Translations under genes and position numbers: made by a program
Part shown: positions 11,511 to 22,071 of the stretch, piece by piece
Position numbering within the stretch: the first letter of the stretch is position 1
Layout: each line of letters starts with the position of its first letter
Origin: Heterocephalus glaber
Taxonomy: Eukaryota; Chordata; Mammalia; Rodentia; Bathyergidae
NCBI RefSeq assembly: GCF_000247695.1
Contig: NW_004624843.1
Span: 5,714,372 to 5,778,371, forward strand
Direction: 5' to 3'
Length of the DNA: 64,000 nt
Notes under the pieces: generated by a model
Told to the model about the DNA's origin: nothing
Database searches by the model: none
The model's input: only the letters and a program-made list of their open reading frames with translations

Positions 11511-11597
11511 TTTTTTTTTTTTTGGTACCTAGGATCAAACTCGGGTCCTTGTGCTTGCAAGGAGGCAGCGGAACCACTGAGCTAAATCCCTGGCCCA
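11511..11597 (-). repeat. second ID-type SINE inserted at the same target
   Basis: 'ggtacctaggatcaaactcg' to 'aaatccctggccc', flanked by TGTAATAC and TGTAATACA; it shares the target with the ID immediately upstream. Confidence 0.88.
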
Positions 11598-13246
11598 TAT
11601 GTAATACATTTTTAAATTTAAACTTTCACCATATATTTTGACCACACCTCGTATATTAACCCTTTGGCCATCTTCTTTATGGGGAAAAAATCTAGCTCCT
11701 AGCTCCTTGCTTACTTTTCACGTCTGAGAATGTTTTCATAAGATTTAAATGCTTCTAAAGTATAGCAGTTATTCCTTTTATGAACACAAAATCTCTTTTG
11801 TGCTTAGAAGGCCGCTGTCATTCACCTGGACACCTGCAGTCACCAGGTGCCAGTCACCCGAGTCCCCACACAGTCAGACACACAGGAACCCTGCCTCTCA
11901 CAGGCCCCACCCAGAAAGGTCCTAGGAGGGCACCGTGAAGTCTCCACAGGGCGAAGTGACAATAATGGCACGGGCTGTTGGAAGTGCTGCATGAGGTGCT
12001 GGCCCCCTCGGGCTGGTGACCAGGGCATGGCACCATCCGGGGTGTGAGTGTGATGGGAGCCAAGGGGTCACGATGGCCAAAAGGAGATAAGTTGCTGCGC
12101 CACGGGTTGGGGACCCACAGCCTCGAATTCCCCAGCCCCTCCTTGTGTGTGCTCAGTTCCTAGCAGGGCAGGCGCTGCGTGGCTACTCATCCACAGCTGA
12201 CTCTGGGCCTTGTGGGGAGGGCTTGAGGTGAGGGATTCCCCTGTGCCTGCTGGAGGATCTCCCTCATCCTGTGGCCCAGGCAGGAGTCAGGGGGAGGAGC
12301 AGAGATGTCCCCTCTCCCTCCTGCCCACCCAAAGGAAAGCCAGGTGGGTAGGGGAGCCCTGGACTTATCCAGGTGGGTCTGCTTCCTGGAGCTGGGAGAG
12401 GAGGGAACTGGGGACCGAGGACCCTGAAGGGAATGGAAAGGGCCCACCTTTCTTGTCTCCAGCCCAGCAAATGCAACCCTGTCATAGGGACTTCAGATTG
12501 CTTTTTCATCTGCTTGGTTAAGCTTCCCTCACCAAATCCATGATGTCCCCTTTTGTGTGAGCCCAGCAGTACTGTTCATAAAGACCCTCCCAAGGCTGCC
12601 AGGGTGAGGGGACTCATGTCTCAGCTGCCTGCCTCCTATGCTTGCTCCTGGATGCCCCACTTCCACCAGGCGACAGGTGGCTGTTCAGGTGTCCCCTTCA
12701 CAAGGGATGTGTGTGAGGTGAATGAATAAGTCAGTACACCATCACTTCTGTACATTAATGGCTACATTTTTTTCTTTGGTTCTCTGTGAGAAAAGATTTC
12801 CCCACTCCCGCAAAAGAAAATCTTTTTTTGTTGATTTGTTTCCAGAAGAAAATCTTAATGGCAGGACTGGTGCTGCTTTTCCAACCTGAAAGACCAATTG
12901 GAGATTTCCAGGGCTGTCCTCCTATCTGACAAAACACAAAGGAAGCCTCTGGTGGCTGAGACACCTGGCGGTTTCGTTCCCACCCATGTGCTCCTTTGGC
13001 TTGGTGCTGTTTATCCAAGACCCGAATAGCCAGTGCCTTGCACCAGTTGGCACAGTGCCACGTCATGCCGTTATTGTGCATCTTCACGACCACTGCTGGG
13101 CGGGGTGTGGCTCAGTGGATGTCCACCTTGCTGTCAGCACTCAGGGTCCGGAGGACCTGAGCTTCTCACGATTGGTGTTCTAGACTTAATCAGCTTAGCT
13201 TATCAAGTTGGTTTTTACATGGAGGATGAACTGCTTTAGAGTCTTC

Positions 13247-13331
13247 TTTTTTTTTTGGTACCGGGGATCGAACTTGGGTCCTTGAGCTTGAGCAGCAGGC
13301 GGCAAAACCACTGAGCTAAATCCCCTGCCCT
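13247..13331 (-). repeat. ID-type SINE with target-site duplication
   Basis: 'ggtaccggggatcgaacttg' to 'gctaaatcccctgccc', flanked by TAGAGTCTTCTT and TAGATTCTTCTT. Confidence 0.9.
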
Positions 13332-13595
13332 AGATTCTTCTTAATCATGTGACAATCCGTGCAGTCACTTGTTCAAGTTGGTTAGATCTCATTGGTTAGG
13401 TCACAGTTCATAGGTTAATTATTACAAGGCTTCTGAGCAAAATTCGCCTTCTCCATTAGAGTCTGTATTTTCACATCAAGCTTTCTCTGCAACAAACATT
13501 TTAACAAATGTCAGTTGCTATAGCCAGGACTCATGGTCTCAAGGTAATAGTCATGAGAACTGTTCAGACATCGTTACTAATACTTGTTAGTTTAT

Positions 13596-13832
13596 GCAGT
13601 GCTGGGGACTAAACGCATGCCCTTCCACGTGGTAAGCAATGTTCTATCATAAGCTGCACCTCAGCCCTTGATACATATTTTATTTTAGAGACAGGGTCTT
13701 GCTCTATAGTCCAAGCTGGCCTTGAACTCACTATGTAGCTCAGGCTGGCCTCAAATTTAGGCTTGTGGTGAGTGATCCTCCTGTTTCAGCCTCCTGAGTG
13801 CTGGGATTACAGGTGTGTGCCACCATGCCCAG
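13596..13832 (-). repeat. B1-dID dimeric SINE
   Basis: ID-like part 'gtgctggggactaaacgcat...cctcagccc' precedes a B1 part with duplicated 'ttgaactcactatgtagctc' block and end 'ccaccatgcccag'. Confidence 0.88.
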
Positions 13833-14337
13833 TGATAACTATTTTAATAATGTACAATGATATTTGTGCTTTTTAGGAAACTGACAGAAACTGGATTTTT
13901 ATCATGTCCAGACCCAGAATAAATGCAGGTCACAGTTGGATATTAGGGTAACTGGTGTGTACACATTTGCTAACTCTTCCCTTCCATCTCCACGGTCATG
14001 GCTAATCCCACTCTTTCCCATCTGCAGAGAAACAGGCTTTCATTCTTCACCCTGCATAAAGACCCTTGCAGTCTCTATTTCAGTGTGATTATGTATCAAA
14101 GCCGGAACACAGATCTCTAAGGTTTGTCGTAACTTATCCCCCAGGTAGTTAACATACATGAGCCTCAGTTTCCTCATTTGTGAACTAGCAGTAACTATCA
14201 CAATATCTTCTTTCTAAAATCGACTTGTGGATTAAAGAAGAAAATAAGCATTAAGTGTCTGGTATGTTACACTCTGGGATATTTGCTATCATGGGAACAA
14301 GACTCAAAAGTGACCCAGAATAAAATATGCCAGGAAA

Positions 14338-14536
14338 CTGGACATGGTGACACATGCCTGTAATTCCAGCACTCTAGGAGGCTGAGACAGGAGGATCACA
14401 AGTTCAAGCCCAGCCTGGGCAATTTAGCAAGACTCTATCTCAAAATTTAAAAAGGACTGAGAACATAGCTCATTATGAAGGCCTTGGACTCAATCCCTGG
14501 TACCACAAAAGTAAATAAATAAATAAACAAACAAAG
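14338..14536 (+). repeat. B1-dID dimeric SINE
   Basis: B1 'catggtgacacatgcctgta', 'ctcaaaatttaaaaaggact' linker, ID-like end 'caatccctggtaccacaaaa' and an AAATAAAC-rich tail. Confidence 0.9.
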
Positions 14537-15077
14537 TCTTGGGAGATGCAGTGTAGCAGTCTGATTCAGTGACAGTCCCCAGCAGGGGACCAAAGGCTCT
14601 GCCTTTGGCTGCAGATCCTGCCTATCTTCCCATTTACTTTGCAGATCTGAGGGGCTGGGCCAGATGGGGGTGAGCCACTGGATGGCACCTGGCCTGTTGG
14701 GCACCTGGGCGGCCACTACCCCCTGCTAGTCACACAAACTTCCCCATAGAGCTGGGGTGACCCCAAACTCCTCAGTGCAGTCCCCAGGATACATTTCACA
14801 GCCTTCTCCTCTCCCTTTTAAATAATAACCATCTCCCTAGCCCCAGCAGCAGCACCCAAAGGTGCTTGTCCTGAGAGAGGCCCCCGCTCCTGCGGACCCC
14901 TTTGTAGCCCAAAGTGATTCTGTCCCTGCCATGAGACCAAGGGACCTTCCTGCGGCTGAGCAGGTGCCCTCTTGAAAGACGGCATCACAGGATCTTCCAG
15001 CTGTCCTTGTGCTTGTGTGACCGCTGGTGGCCCAAGGGGATAGATGAAGTAGGCTTTTATTCCTGTTCTCTTTGCAG

Positions 15078-15218
15078 GCTTCCAGAGGAGCACCTGAAAG
15101 CCATCCAGGAGTACTTGAGCTCCCAGCTGGCCCTGGACTCTGACTTCGTGAAGACGGGCTCCAGCAGCCTCCCTCACCTGAAGAAGCTAACCTCACAGCT
15201 CTGCAAGGAGCTCCATGG
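15078..15218 (+). CDS. INPP5D: INPP5D exon 5 (helical linker)
   Basis: Encodes residues 174 to 221: LPEEHLKAIQEYLSSQLALD and SSSLPHLKKLTSQLCKELHG, leucine-rich and predicted helical. Acceptor tttgcag, donor GTAACG. The exon carries two bases of a split Gly at each boundary. It is the last exon specific to full-length SHIP1 if the internal s-SHIP promoter in the next intron is used. Confidence 0.95.
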
Positions 15219-15268
15219 GTAACGGGGCCAGGAGGGCAAGGACAAAGGGGAAGAGGGCATGGCCATTA

Positions 15269-15459
15269 GCCGAGGGTGTAGTGGCGCACAACTGTAATCC
15301 CCAGGAGGCTAAGGCAGGAGGACCAAGAATTTGAGGGCAGCCTGGGCAACTTAGCAATTTAGCCAGACCCTGCCTTAAAATAAAACATAAAAGGGGGCTG
15401 GGGATGTGGCTCAGTGAGAAGGCCCTGGGTTCAATCCCCAGTACTGCAAAAAAAACAGA
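15269..15459 (+). repeat. B1-dID dimeric SINE followed by (GA)n
   Basis: B1 'agtggcgcacaactgtaatc', linker, ID-like 'ggctggggatgtggctcag' and 'caatccccagtactgcaaaa'. A GAGAG-rich tail continues to about 15491. Confidence 0.88.
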
Positions 15460-15512
15460 GAGAGAGAGGAAGAGAGAGGAAGAGAGAGAGCAGTCATCAG
15501 AGTGAAGCTCTG

Positions 15513-15605
15513 TGCGTGCGTGTGTGTGTGTGTGTGTGTGTGTTGGGAATGGAACCCATGACCTGGCGCATGCTAGGCACAAACTCTATGCTAAACTCCA
15601 CCCCC
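15513..15605 (-). repeat. (GT)n microsatellite and ID fragment
   Basis: A GT run (15513-15543) is followed by 'gggaatggaacccatgacct' and 'tatgctaaactccaccc', an old ID-type remnant on the minus strand. Confidence 0.65.
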
Positions 15606-16977
15606 CTACCTGTTTTGTTTGGAAACTAAAGTTAATCCCAGTTGCTCAGGGAAGGGAGGAGAGGCGGAAGCACAGTGTGGCCCTTTCCTATCAGCCCAGG
15701 ACCTGGCCCTTTAGACTTTTGCTGCTGCTCTGCTTTTCGGCAGAAGCCACATGCATCAAGCCCATAAGAGCACCTAGAGGAAACAGTCTACTTTCTACAT
15801 GGGTGGGGTTGGCCCAAGGCTTCCAGAGACAGCAGTTTTTTCAAGTAAGCTAATTCACCAAAACTTCAGTTTTCCAATCTGAATTCATTGAACAGCCAGT
15901 CGCAAAAATTCTCACTTTTTTCCCCAAGAGTCTTTTGAGTTTACATTTTTTTCATTGCATTAACCTTAAAATGAACTTCAGGGTTAAATACAGTTTGTTA
16001 GAAGTGCAAAAGTAAGGCTGATACATTAAATGCCTAAAGCATGCAGGGAAAAATAACATTCCAAAGCCTCTGAAAGAAATCACAAAGAGCCAGAACAAAC
16101 CCATCGCAGATGAAAGGTCAGCATTTTGGCTGGAAAAACAGCATTTCCTATGGCAAGGATCTTCAGCCTGTGCAGTTTTGCATGGTTTTGATTTCTCTGG
16201 TGTGGGGATAGTGCTTAGCTTCGTTAATATGCAGAAAAGAATCTTTCACCATCAGTAATCAAATTCAGCTTTCCTCTCGAAAGCTCTTAAAAGCACAGTC
16301 AGTACATTTGATAAATTTGACAAGTAATTTCTGTGACAAATTGAGCAGTCATCAAATTGGCCAGACGGGCTTAATTTGAATGAATTGGCTTTCAACTAAG
16401 GGCACTTTATAGCCAGTTGGACCCAGAACCATCATTTTTATGGGTTTCCTTGGTAGAATTTGTTCTGTTTGATGCTAATGATCATTTATCACCAGGGGAA
16501 GAACACATACAAATGATACTTTCCTTTGAAAAAAAGACAACACATCATTTCATGATGACTGATTACAGCAAGCTTCTTATTTCTAATTTAATGACATCCT
16601 GGTGTTCATGGTGCCCTCGCTGAGGCCGAGACATGCTGTAAGTCTTTCTGCTACACTTCTGCCAGACACTTCCACACATTGGCAGCTTTTCTCAGATACC
16701 TTGTTGTTACCTGGCATCTGGGTCACCTCATCGCTATGGTGACCATATCCCCCCCCCAACTTGCCTACTTTCCTGGTCCACTCTGTCGGAGTGAAAAGCT
16801 CCCTCAGCTTCTCGCTGTTCCCTGTTTCTATTTACTGAACAGCTAACTTCAACAGTGTTCGAACTGCTTTGATTAGGACAGGTGTGTTCATTCATTTATT
16901 CGCTCATGTTTAATAAACATGTAATGGGGGCCTCGCCTGAGCCCTGTTGTGGGTGTTGTGATACAGCCAAATTAGTG

Positions 16978-17092
16978 AATTCCCAGTACTCAAGAGACTG
17001 AGGCAGGAGGATCACTATGAGTTAGTTGGAGGTGAGTTCAAGTGAGCCAGCCTGGGCTGCATAGTGAAACCCTATCTAAAAAACAAAAAACC
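16978..17092 (+). repeat. 5'-truncated B1 SINE
   Basis: 'cccagtactcaagagactga' through 'gaaaccctatctaaaaaaca'. Confidence 0.82.
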
Positions 17093-17180
17093 GGGCCAGG
17101 GATTTAGCTCAGTGGTGCCACTGCCTGCCTTGTAAGCGCAAGGTCCCGAGTTCAATCCCCAGTACTATAAATAAAATAAA
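17093..17180 (+). repeat. ID-type SINE
   Basis: 'gggccagggatttagctcag' to 'tcaatccccagtactataaa', inserted at the A tail of the preceding B1. Confidence 0.9.
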
Positions 17181-17189
17181 GGATAAAGG

Positions 17190-17315
17190 AAGTGGGATGT
17201 AGTGGTGCTTGCCTGTAATCTCAGCACTCTGGGAGGCTGAGGCAGGAGGATCACAAATTCATTGCTTGGGCAACTCAGCAACTTTAAAGAGATGTTGTCA
17301 AAACAAAACAACAAC
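17190..17315 (+). repeat. B1 SINE
   Basis: 'gtagtggtgcttgcctgtaa' through 'gggcaactcagcaacttta' and an ACAACAAC tail. Confidence 0.82.
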
Positions 17316-17698
17316 AACGGACAAAATCAGAAATACAGGGGAAAACAGCATTCTTCATAGAAAACCCTAAAGATTCAATTTGTGTGCCTTTGTGTTCTTT
17401 GCATGACAAGTCAAAAAGGGAGAGCAATGGAGGGAGTCCTATTTGCTCTTAAAACATGTCCTGAAGTAGTGCTTTAGAAAATGTTGTGGCCTGGAATTCC
17501 TTTATGAAATGATAACTCAAACAGAGTCGGACTGTCCGCAGAGGGACCAGGCAGCTCTGGGAAAGGAAGTGGGACCTAGGACCTTGCAGCCCCACCACTT
17601 GCCTCTCCCAGCAACAGGGCCCACAGCCTCCCCAGCCTCACCTCCCTCCAGCCGGGGTCCCTGAAGGAGTCCCAAGGAGGGCCCTCCCTCCCTCCTTC

Positions 17699-17776
17699 CC
17701 TCCCAGTGCTGGGATCTAACCCAGGGCCTGGTGCTTGCTGGCCAGCACTGTACCACAGAGCTGTACCCCAGCCCTG
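17699..17776 (-). repeat. older ID-type SINE
   Basis: 'cccagtgctgggatctaacc' to 'agctgtaccccagccc'. Confidence 0.75.
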
Positions 17777-17994
17777 AGATACCTTTCCGGAGCCCATAAG
17801 GGTAGCAGCATCCTTGAAACTACAGGTTACAAATACTCAAGGGTGGCATGGCCTAGGACAGGTGGGCTTGCTTGTAGCTGAATGAACGAAGCAGAGCTCA
17901 TAAAATGGACTAACCCAAGAGAACTCTGGGAAAGGGCTTATTACGGGATACAGAGGAAAATAAACTCAGCTCTATACATATTACAAAATATCTA

Positions 17995-18126
17995 AGCCAG
18001 GTGTGGGGGCACAGGCCTGTAATGCCATTGTGCAGGAAGGAGCCTGAGGCAGGAGGGTCACTGCAAGCTCAAGGACAGCCTGGGCTACACAGCGAGACCC
18101 TGTCTCAACAACAACAACAACAACAA
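17995..18126 (+). repeat. B1 SINE
   Basis: 'agccaggtgtgggggcacag' through 'cgagaccctgtctcaacaac', tail (CAA)n. Confidence 0.85.
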
Positions 18127-18599
18127 AGCAATAACAACCAAAGAAAAATCTAAATGGGTTAAGAAATTAAACATATGCAACAACACACAAAACACCCATA
18201 TATACATATATAACCCAATCTTAAAAAGTTAGAAAGAATCTCAAGTGAGAAAATAATTGTTTCTTAGATATACTGGTGACAAATTTCTAACTATAGTTAA
18301 CAAAAACAAATTACCAAGGGGAAGATGAAAACTAAGAGAATAAAAATCATAAATCACTTCATAATAAAATTCATCTCATCTGGGATAAAAATAACACTAT
18401 AATGCAGGGGAAAAAAGTAAAGCGCCCAGGTTAAATAAAAAGCAAAGAAAAATGTAAAATGTGTAGCAACATACAAAAATGCTAACAAAATTCCCAACTG
18501 AAAATTGGCAAAGGTGATGAACAGTTTATACAAAGAGAAATACAGTAAAAGTCAATTAGAAATCAAAAGGCATCAGAGATTAAAGATATCTAAATCCGC

Positions 18600-18602
18600 G
18601 TG

Positions 18603-18633
<31 letters not shown>

Positions 18634-18690
18634 CTGTGTGTGTGTGTGTAGAGGGTGCTGGGGACCAATCCAGGGCTTCCACATGTTATA
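18600..18690. repeat. (TG)n microsatellite with ID-like fragment
   Basis: TG run 18602-18648, followed by 'ggtgctggggaccaatccag', a short ID-like remnant on the minus strand. Confidence 0.7.
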
Positions 18691-18965
18691 GTCATCAATA
18701 TTTTTCTCTCAGTTTTATTAGTGTGTGTTCGTGATACTTGGTAATATATTCAGGGTGGGGAAGTAGATTCTTTTTACTTCCTCTTTCCCTCCCCTCCTTC
18801 CTGGCTCCCCTATCCCCACCACCCCATCCTTTCAAAGAAAAACTCTTTGGTTTCTTATATAGTCATTAATATTGAAGAGCAGTATTATGCACATTTAAAA
18901 AGTGAAAATAGAAAAACAGAGATGCAGGCAAGATACAGCAACAGCAGGTCTGAAAAGAGCAGGTG

Positions 18966-19095
18966 GCCAGCCAGGCGTGGCAGCACACCCCTGCAATCCC
19001 AGCACCCTCGAGGCTGAGGCAGGAGGATTGCCTTGAGTTTGAAGCCAACCTGGCCTGGTTAGTGAGTTCAAGGCCAGGCTGAACTACATAGCAAG
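18966..19095 (+). repeat. B1 SINE
   Basis: 'ccaggcgtggcagcacaccc' through 'ctgaactacatagcaagtgg', with duplicated 'agttcaaggcca' block. Confidence 0.87.
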
Positions 19096-19699
19096 TGGCC
19101 TGGTGGTCGGTGGTTGGCACTATGGCTCAAGGGTTTATCTTTGGTTTTCCTATCATTGAGAATAAGGAAGGAAGGAAGAGCTACAGGAACCGAGCTGTGA
19201 GGAGCCTTTATTTATAATAGCAAACATCTCAATGTAACCCAGGATCTAACAGTCAATTCTGGCCCGCCTGCTCCACACACAGTTGAAACTATTAGAATGC
19301 TAAACATGCACAAACCCAACTAGGTTTTGATGAAATAATAAGGGTGAAATAGAACTCAAAACTGTCTATCCTGCTGAAGACGAGGTGAGAACAATAGAGA
19401 TGAGAAGGGAAAAAAGACTCCATAAAGCCCTGGTGTCCTCGAGGAGGGGAAATCCCGGAAATCCCGGTGGCCTCCCCTAGGCCTCTAGGCTGGCGGGGGA
19501 TTTGCATAGGAATCCGCCCCCGCCCCGCACTCGGAAGCCCTGCCATCTAAAATGCAGATTCCAGTCCCAATCAGGTTATTTGCATTTCTAACCAGGGCTG
19601 TGTGTGATTCCTATAAACATGAAAGGCCTGGAGCCATGGACTCCTAAATGATTTCTAGAGTTTTGTGACTCTAGATTTGCATTTTCTGCCCTCTCTAGT

Positions 19700-19928
19700 G
19701 CCTGAGCTGTAGCCCAAGTAAACGCGGCCCCACGCGTCGGGGCCCGGCTGGCTGCGGACGGGAAGGGTGGCAGGGTCCCGGGTGGGCCGGGGCTGGGGCC
19801 CCTTGATCTTTGCCCGGGCTTGTCCCCCGAGTGACCTCCACTCCACCCCAGCCTGCTCCGGGCCTCGGTTCTCGGTTCTCGGTTCTCGTCCGTCCACTAA
19901 CCCTTGCTCTCTCCTCGTCCTGGCCCAG
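19700..19928 (+). promoter_or_regulatory. INPP5D: candidate s-SHIP promoter/5' leader (end of intron 5)
   Basis: The last ~230 bp of intron 5 are GC- and CpG-rich (CACGCGTCGGGGCCCGG, TGCGGACGGG, GGGTGGGCCGGGG) in an otherwise AT-balanced intron, lack a clear TATA box, and contain no ATG. Continuing through exons 6 and 7, the first ATG is Met260 at 25949, in frame and in a strong Kozak context (A at -3, G at +4). This fits an isoform lacking the SH2 domain. Known: s-SHIP starts inside intron 5 just before exon 6. Inferred: that this is its promoter here. Confidence 0.5.
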
Positions 19929-20016
19929 GGAGGTCGTGCGCACGCTCCCGTCCTTGGAGTCCCTGCAGAGATTGTTTGACCAGCAGCTCTCCCCGGGCCT
20001 CCGCCCGCGCGCTCAG
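19929..20016 (+). CDS. INPP5D: INPP5D exon 6
   Basis: Encodes residues 221 to 250, EVVRTLPSLESLQRLFDQQL then SPGLRPRAQ. Acceptor ggcccag, donor GTAAGG; ends in phase 0. It is the first exon shared by full-length SHIP1 and s-SHIP. No ATG in any frame, so an s-SHIP message would scan through it. Confidence 0.95.
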
Positions 20017-20356
20017 GTAAGGGGACTCGGGTTCCAAAGCAGCGACCCCTAAACCAAGGAGGGAAGGCTTAGTGGTGTCCCCGGGCTCAAAAGGAAGAAG
20101 GGGGCCCTGACCACCCCATGTCTGGGGAGCAACTCCGGGCGCTGAGTGGGGGTGGGAACCCCAGCGTCCTGCCCTCTCCCCAAAGGCATCTCCACCACCA
20201 CCTCCACCGGGTTTTGGGGTGGGGAGAAAGGTTCCACGTTATACAGCCATCAGCCAGACTGCTTATTTACTGCGGGACAGTGATGGAAGCAAGGCCTGTT
20301 GCTACTGATTTTTCTAATCAGCAACTGAAAGGAAAGAAAAATAAGAGGTACCCAAG

Positions 20357-20945
20357 GTTTTTTTTTATTCTTTTCTTTTTCTTTTTGCGGTACCAAGGAT
20401 CGAACTCAGGACCTTGCACTTTCGAGGCAGGTGCTGTGCCACTGAGCTAAATCCCCAGCCCGGTTTTTTTTTTTTTTTGGTACCAGGGATCGAACTCGGG
20501 TCCTTGTGCTTGCACAGCAGACAGCGAAACCACTGAGGTAAATCCCCGGCCCCTTTTCTTTTTTTTTTTTTTTTTTGAGACAAGTTCTCACTAATGTCCA
20601 GGTTGGCCTCCAACCTGGATTGCAGGTGTGTGCCACCTGCCTAGCCTAAATCTTTTTTTTGCATATTGGGGATTGTACCCGGGGTCTTTGCCCTGACTCA
20701 CATCCCCAGCTCTTTTTATGTTTTTGATTCTTTTTTTTTTTTTGGTACTGGGGATCGAACTCGGGTCCTTGCGCTTGCGCAGCAGTCGGTGAAACCACTG
20801 AGCTAAATCCCCAGCCCTCTTTTTATGTTTTTGAATATTTATTTATTTTGGTTTTCTGAGATAGAGTCTTGCTATAGATAGTTTAGGCTGGCCTTGAACT
20901 CCTGGTGACCCTCCTGCCTCAGCTTCCCAAGTGCTGGGATGTGTA
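20357..20945 (-). repeat. SINE pile-up: four ID and two B1 elements, all minus
   Basis: Order: ID 20389-20461, ID 20464-20554, truncated B1 20555-20648, diverged ID 20655-20713, ID 20731-20818, B1 20840-20941. The ID at 20731-20818 is flanked by CTCTTTTTATGTTTTTGA on both sides (20712 onward and 20817 onward), a perfect long target duplication that marks it as recent. Confidence 0.88.
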
Positions 20946-21123
20946 CAATGCCTGCTTCTAAATTATTAGTAGTTCCTCTTTCCCCTCTGAGGACCAAGAT
21001 GAAGATGTCCCTCCCTGCTCATGACCAGGCAGGGGCCAAAGTTGTGTTGCCCACTAAGCATAGATATGTGTTTTTAGAAAACACATATGTGAGTAAAGTT
21101 AAAACAAAACAAAAAACACCAAG

Positions 21124-21240
21124 CTAGCAGGCACAGTGGCACATGCTTGTAATCTTAGCGCTCTGATGGCTGAGGCAAGAGGATCACCATGAGTTCAAGG
21201 CCAGGCTGAACTACATAGTGAAACCTTGTTCCAAAAAAAC
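21124..21240 (+). repeat. B1 SINE
   Basis: 'gcacagtggcacatgcttgt' through 'gaactacatagtgaaacctt' and an A tail. Confidence 0.88.
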
Positions 21241-21415
21241 CTGGAAAATAAAAATAATTAAAACAAGCAAAACCAGTACCATGACAGGAAATATTTGGGA
21301 TAGAGGATTAATATGTTTTTTAAAAAAACAACAACCCATTAATGTGCTCTTTAAAAATAAGTTAGCACAACCCAAGTTTTTAAGTGGGAAAAGGCTATAA
21401 AAAAACAACAACTGT

Positions 21416-21498
21416 GGGGCTAGAGGTTTAGCTCAGTGGTGCCACACCTGTCTCACAAGCCCAAGGTCCTGAGTTCGATCTCCAGTTCTGCAAAAAAA
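21416..21498 (+). repeat. ID-type SINE
   Basis: 'ggggctagaggtttagctca' to 'gttcgatctccagttctgca'. Confidence 0.9.
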
Positions 21499-21992
21499 CC
21501 TGTTGGCTCCAGGTGGATAGGACAGGCAGTGTGTACCCACAGTACACCCTGGTGAGTAACCAAAACACACCTTCAAAACAAGGTGGTCTCAGCTTAGCAG
21601 GCACGAGGTCGACTGCTGAAGGTGATTGCTGAGTTAGACCCCACTAGGGTCTAGGGTTTAGGGTGGCACCCATGTTCTGGGGCTCCCGCCTCTGTCCGAG
21701 GGAGTGGAAATGGGTCTCTTGAAGGACAGTGTGGCCGCTTGTTTGAAAATGTGTACTGCACCTTTTCCAGCAGTTCCACATGTTAGCAGCTGTCTAGGAA
21801 CTCCAGATGGGATGTGCACTGTAGCTGTGTCTGTCTCTAAGAGCGAAAGCATAGGAAGCCACACATTGATGTAGAGAATTAGATTTAGAATTCCACCCCA
21901 AGGTGCACGCACTGTCTTGGAGACCTCCTGGCAGACTTGGGTCAGTGTGGACGGTGACAGGAATTCGCCCAGCAGGGGGTTTTTTGTTTGTT

Positions 21993-22071
21993 TTTTGTTA
22001 CCTGGGATCTAACACAGGACCTTGCGCTTTCCAGGCAGGCGCCAGAACCACTGAGCTAAATCCCCAGCCCC
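21993..22071 (-). repeat. ID-type SINE with target-site duplication
   Basis: 'gttacctgggatctaacaca' to 'aaatccccagcccc', flanked by AGCAGGG. Confidence 0.87.

Larger units (their letters stand above)
10728..11653. mobile_element. mariner-type DNA transposon remnant with inverted halves
   Basis: Ends are inverted repeats: TACATAGTG...AAAATATGGTGAATG on the left and the complement of TACGAGGTGTGGTCAAAAT...ATGGTGAAAG on the right, each next to TA. The left part (to about 11095) carries broken mariner transposase C-terminal coding on the minus strand (a DFWLFPKVK-like segment); the right part (from about 11195) carries an equivalent tail on the plus strand. It is interrupted by a U6 stub and two ID elements. 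No intact transposase frame remains. Confidence 0.75.
10468..15077 (+). other. INPP5D: INPP5D intron 4
   Basis: Contains a mariner remnant with nested insertions (10728-11653), ID and B1-dID SINEs. The stretches 11655-13240, 13335-13590, 13835-14335 and 14540-15077 carry no repeat or exon I recognise. Confidence 0.8.
15219..19928 (+). other. INPP5D: INPP5D intron 5 (expected site of the s-SHIP promoter)
   Basis: Known biology: the SH2-less isoform (s-SHIP in mouse, SIP-110-like in human) starts from a promoter within intron 5. In this sequence the intron has SINEs at both ends and in the middle; 15850-16650 and 19105-19690 show no repeat I recognise and are candidates for conserved regulatory DNA. 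18127-18600 is strongly A-rich on the plus strand and of unknown origin. Confidence 0.75.

Noticed and set aside
21645..21665. Telomere-like CTAGGGTTTAGGGT words
   Set aside because: Only two or three imperfect units; not enough for an interstitial telomere repeat.
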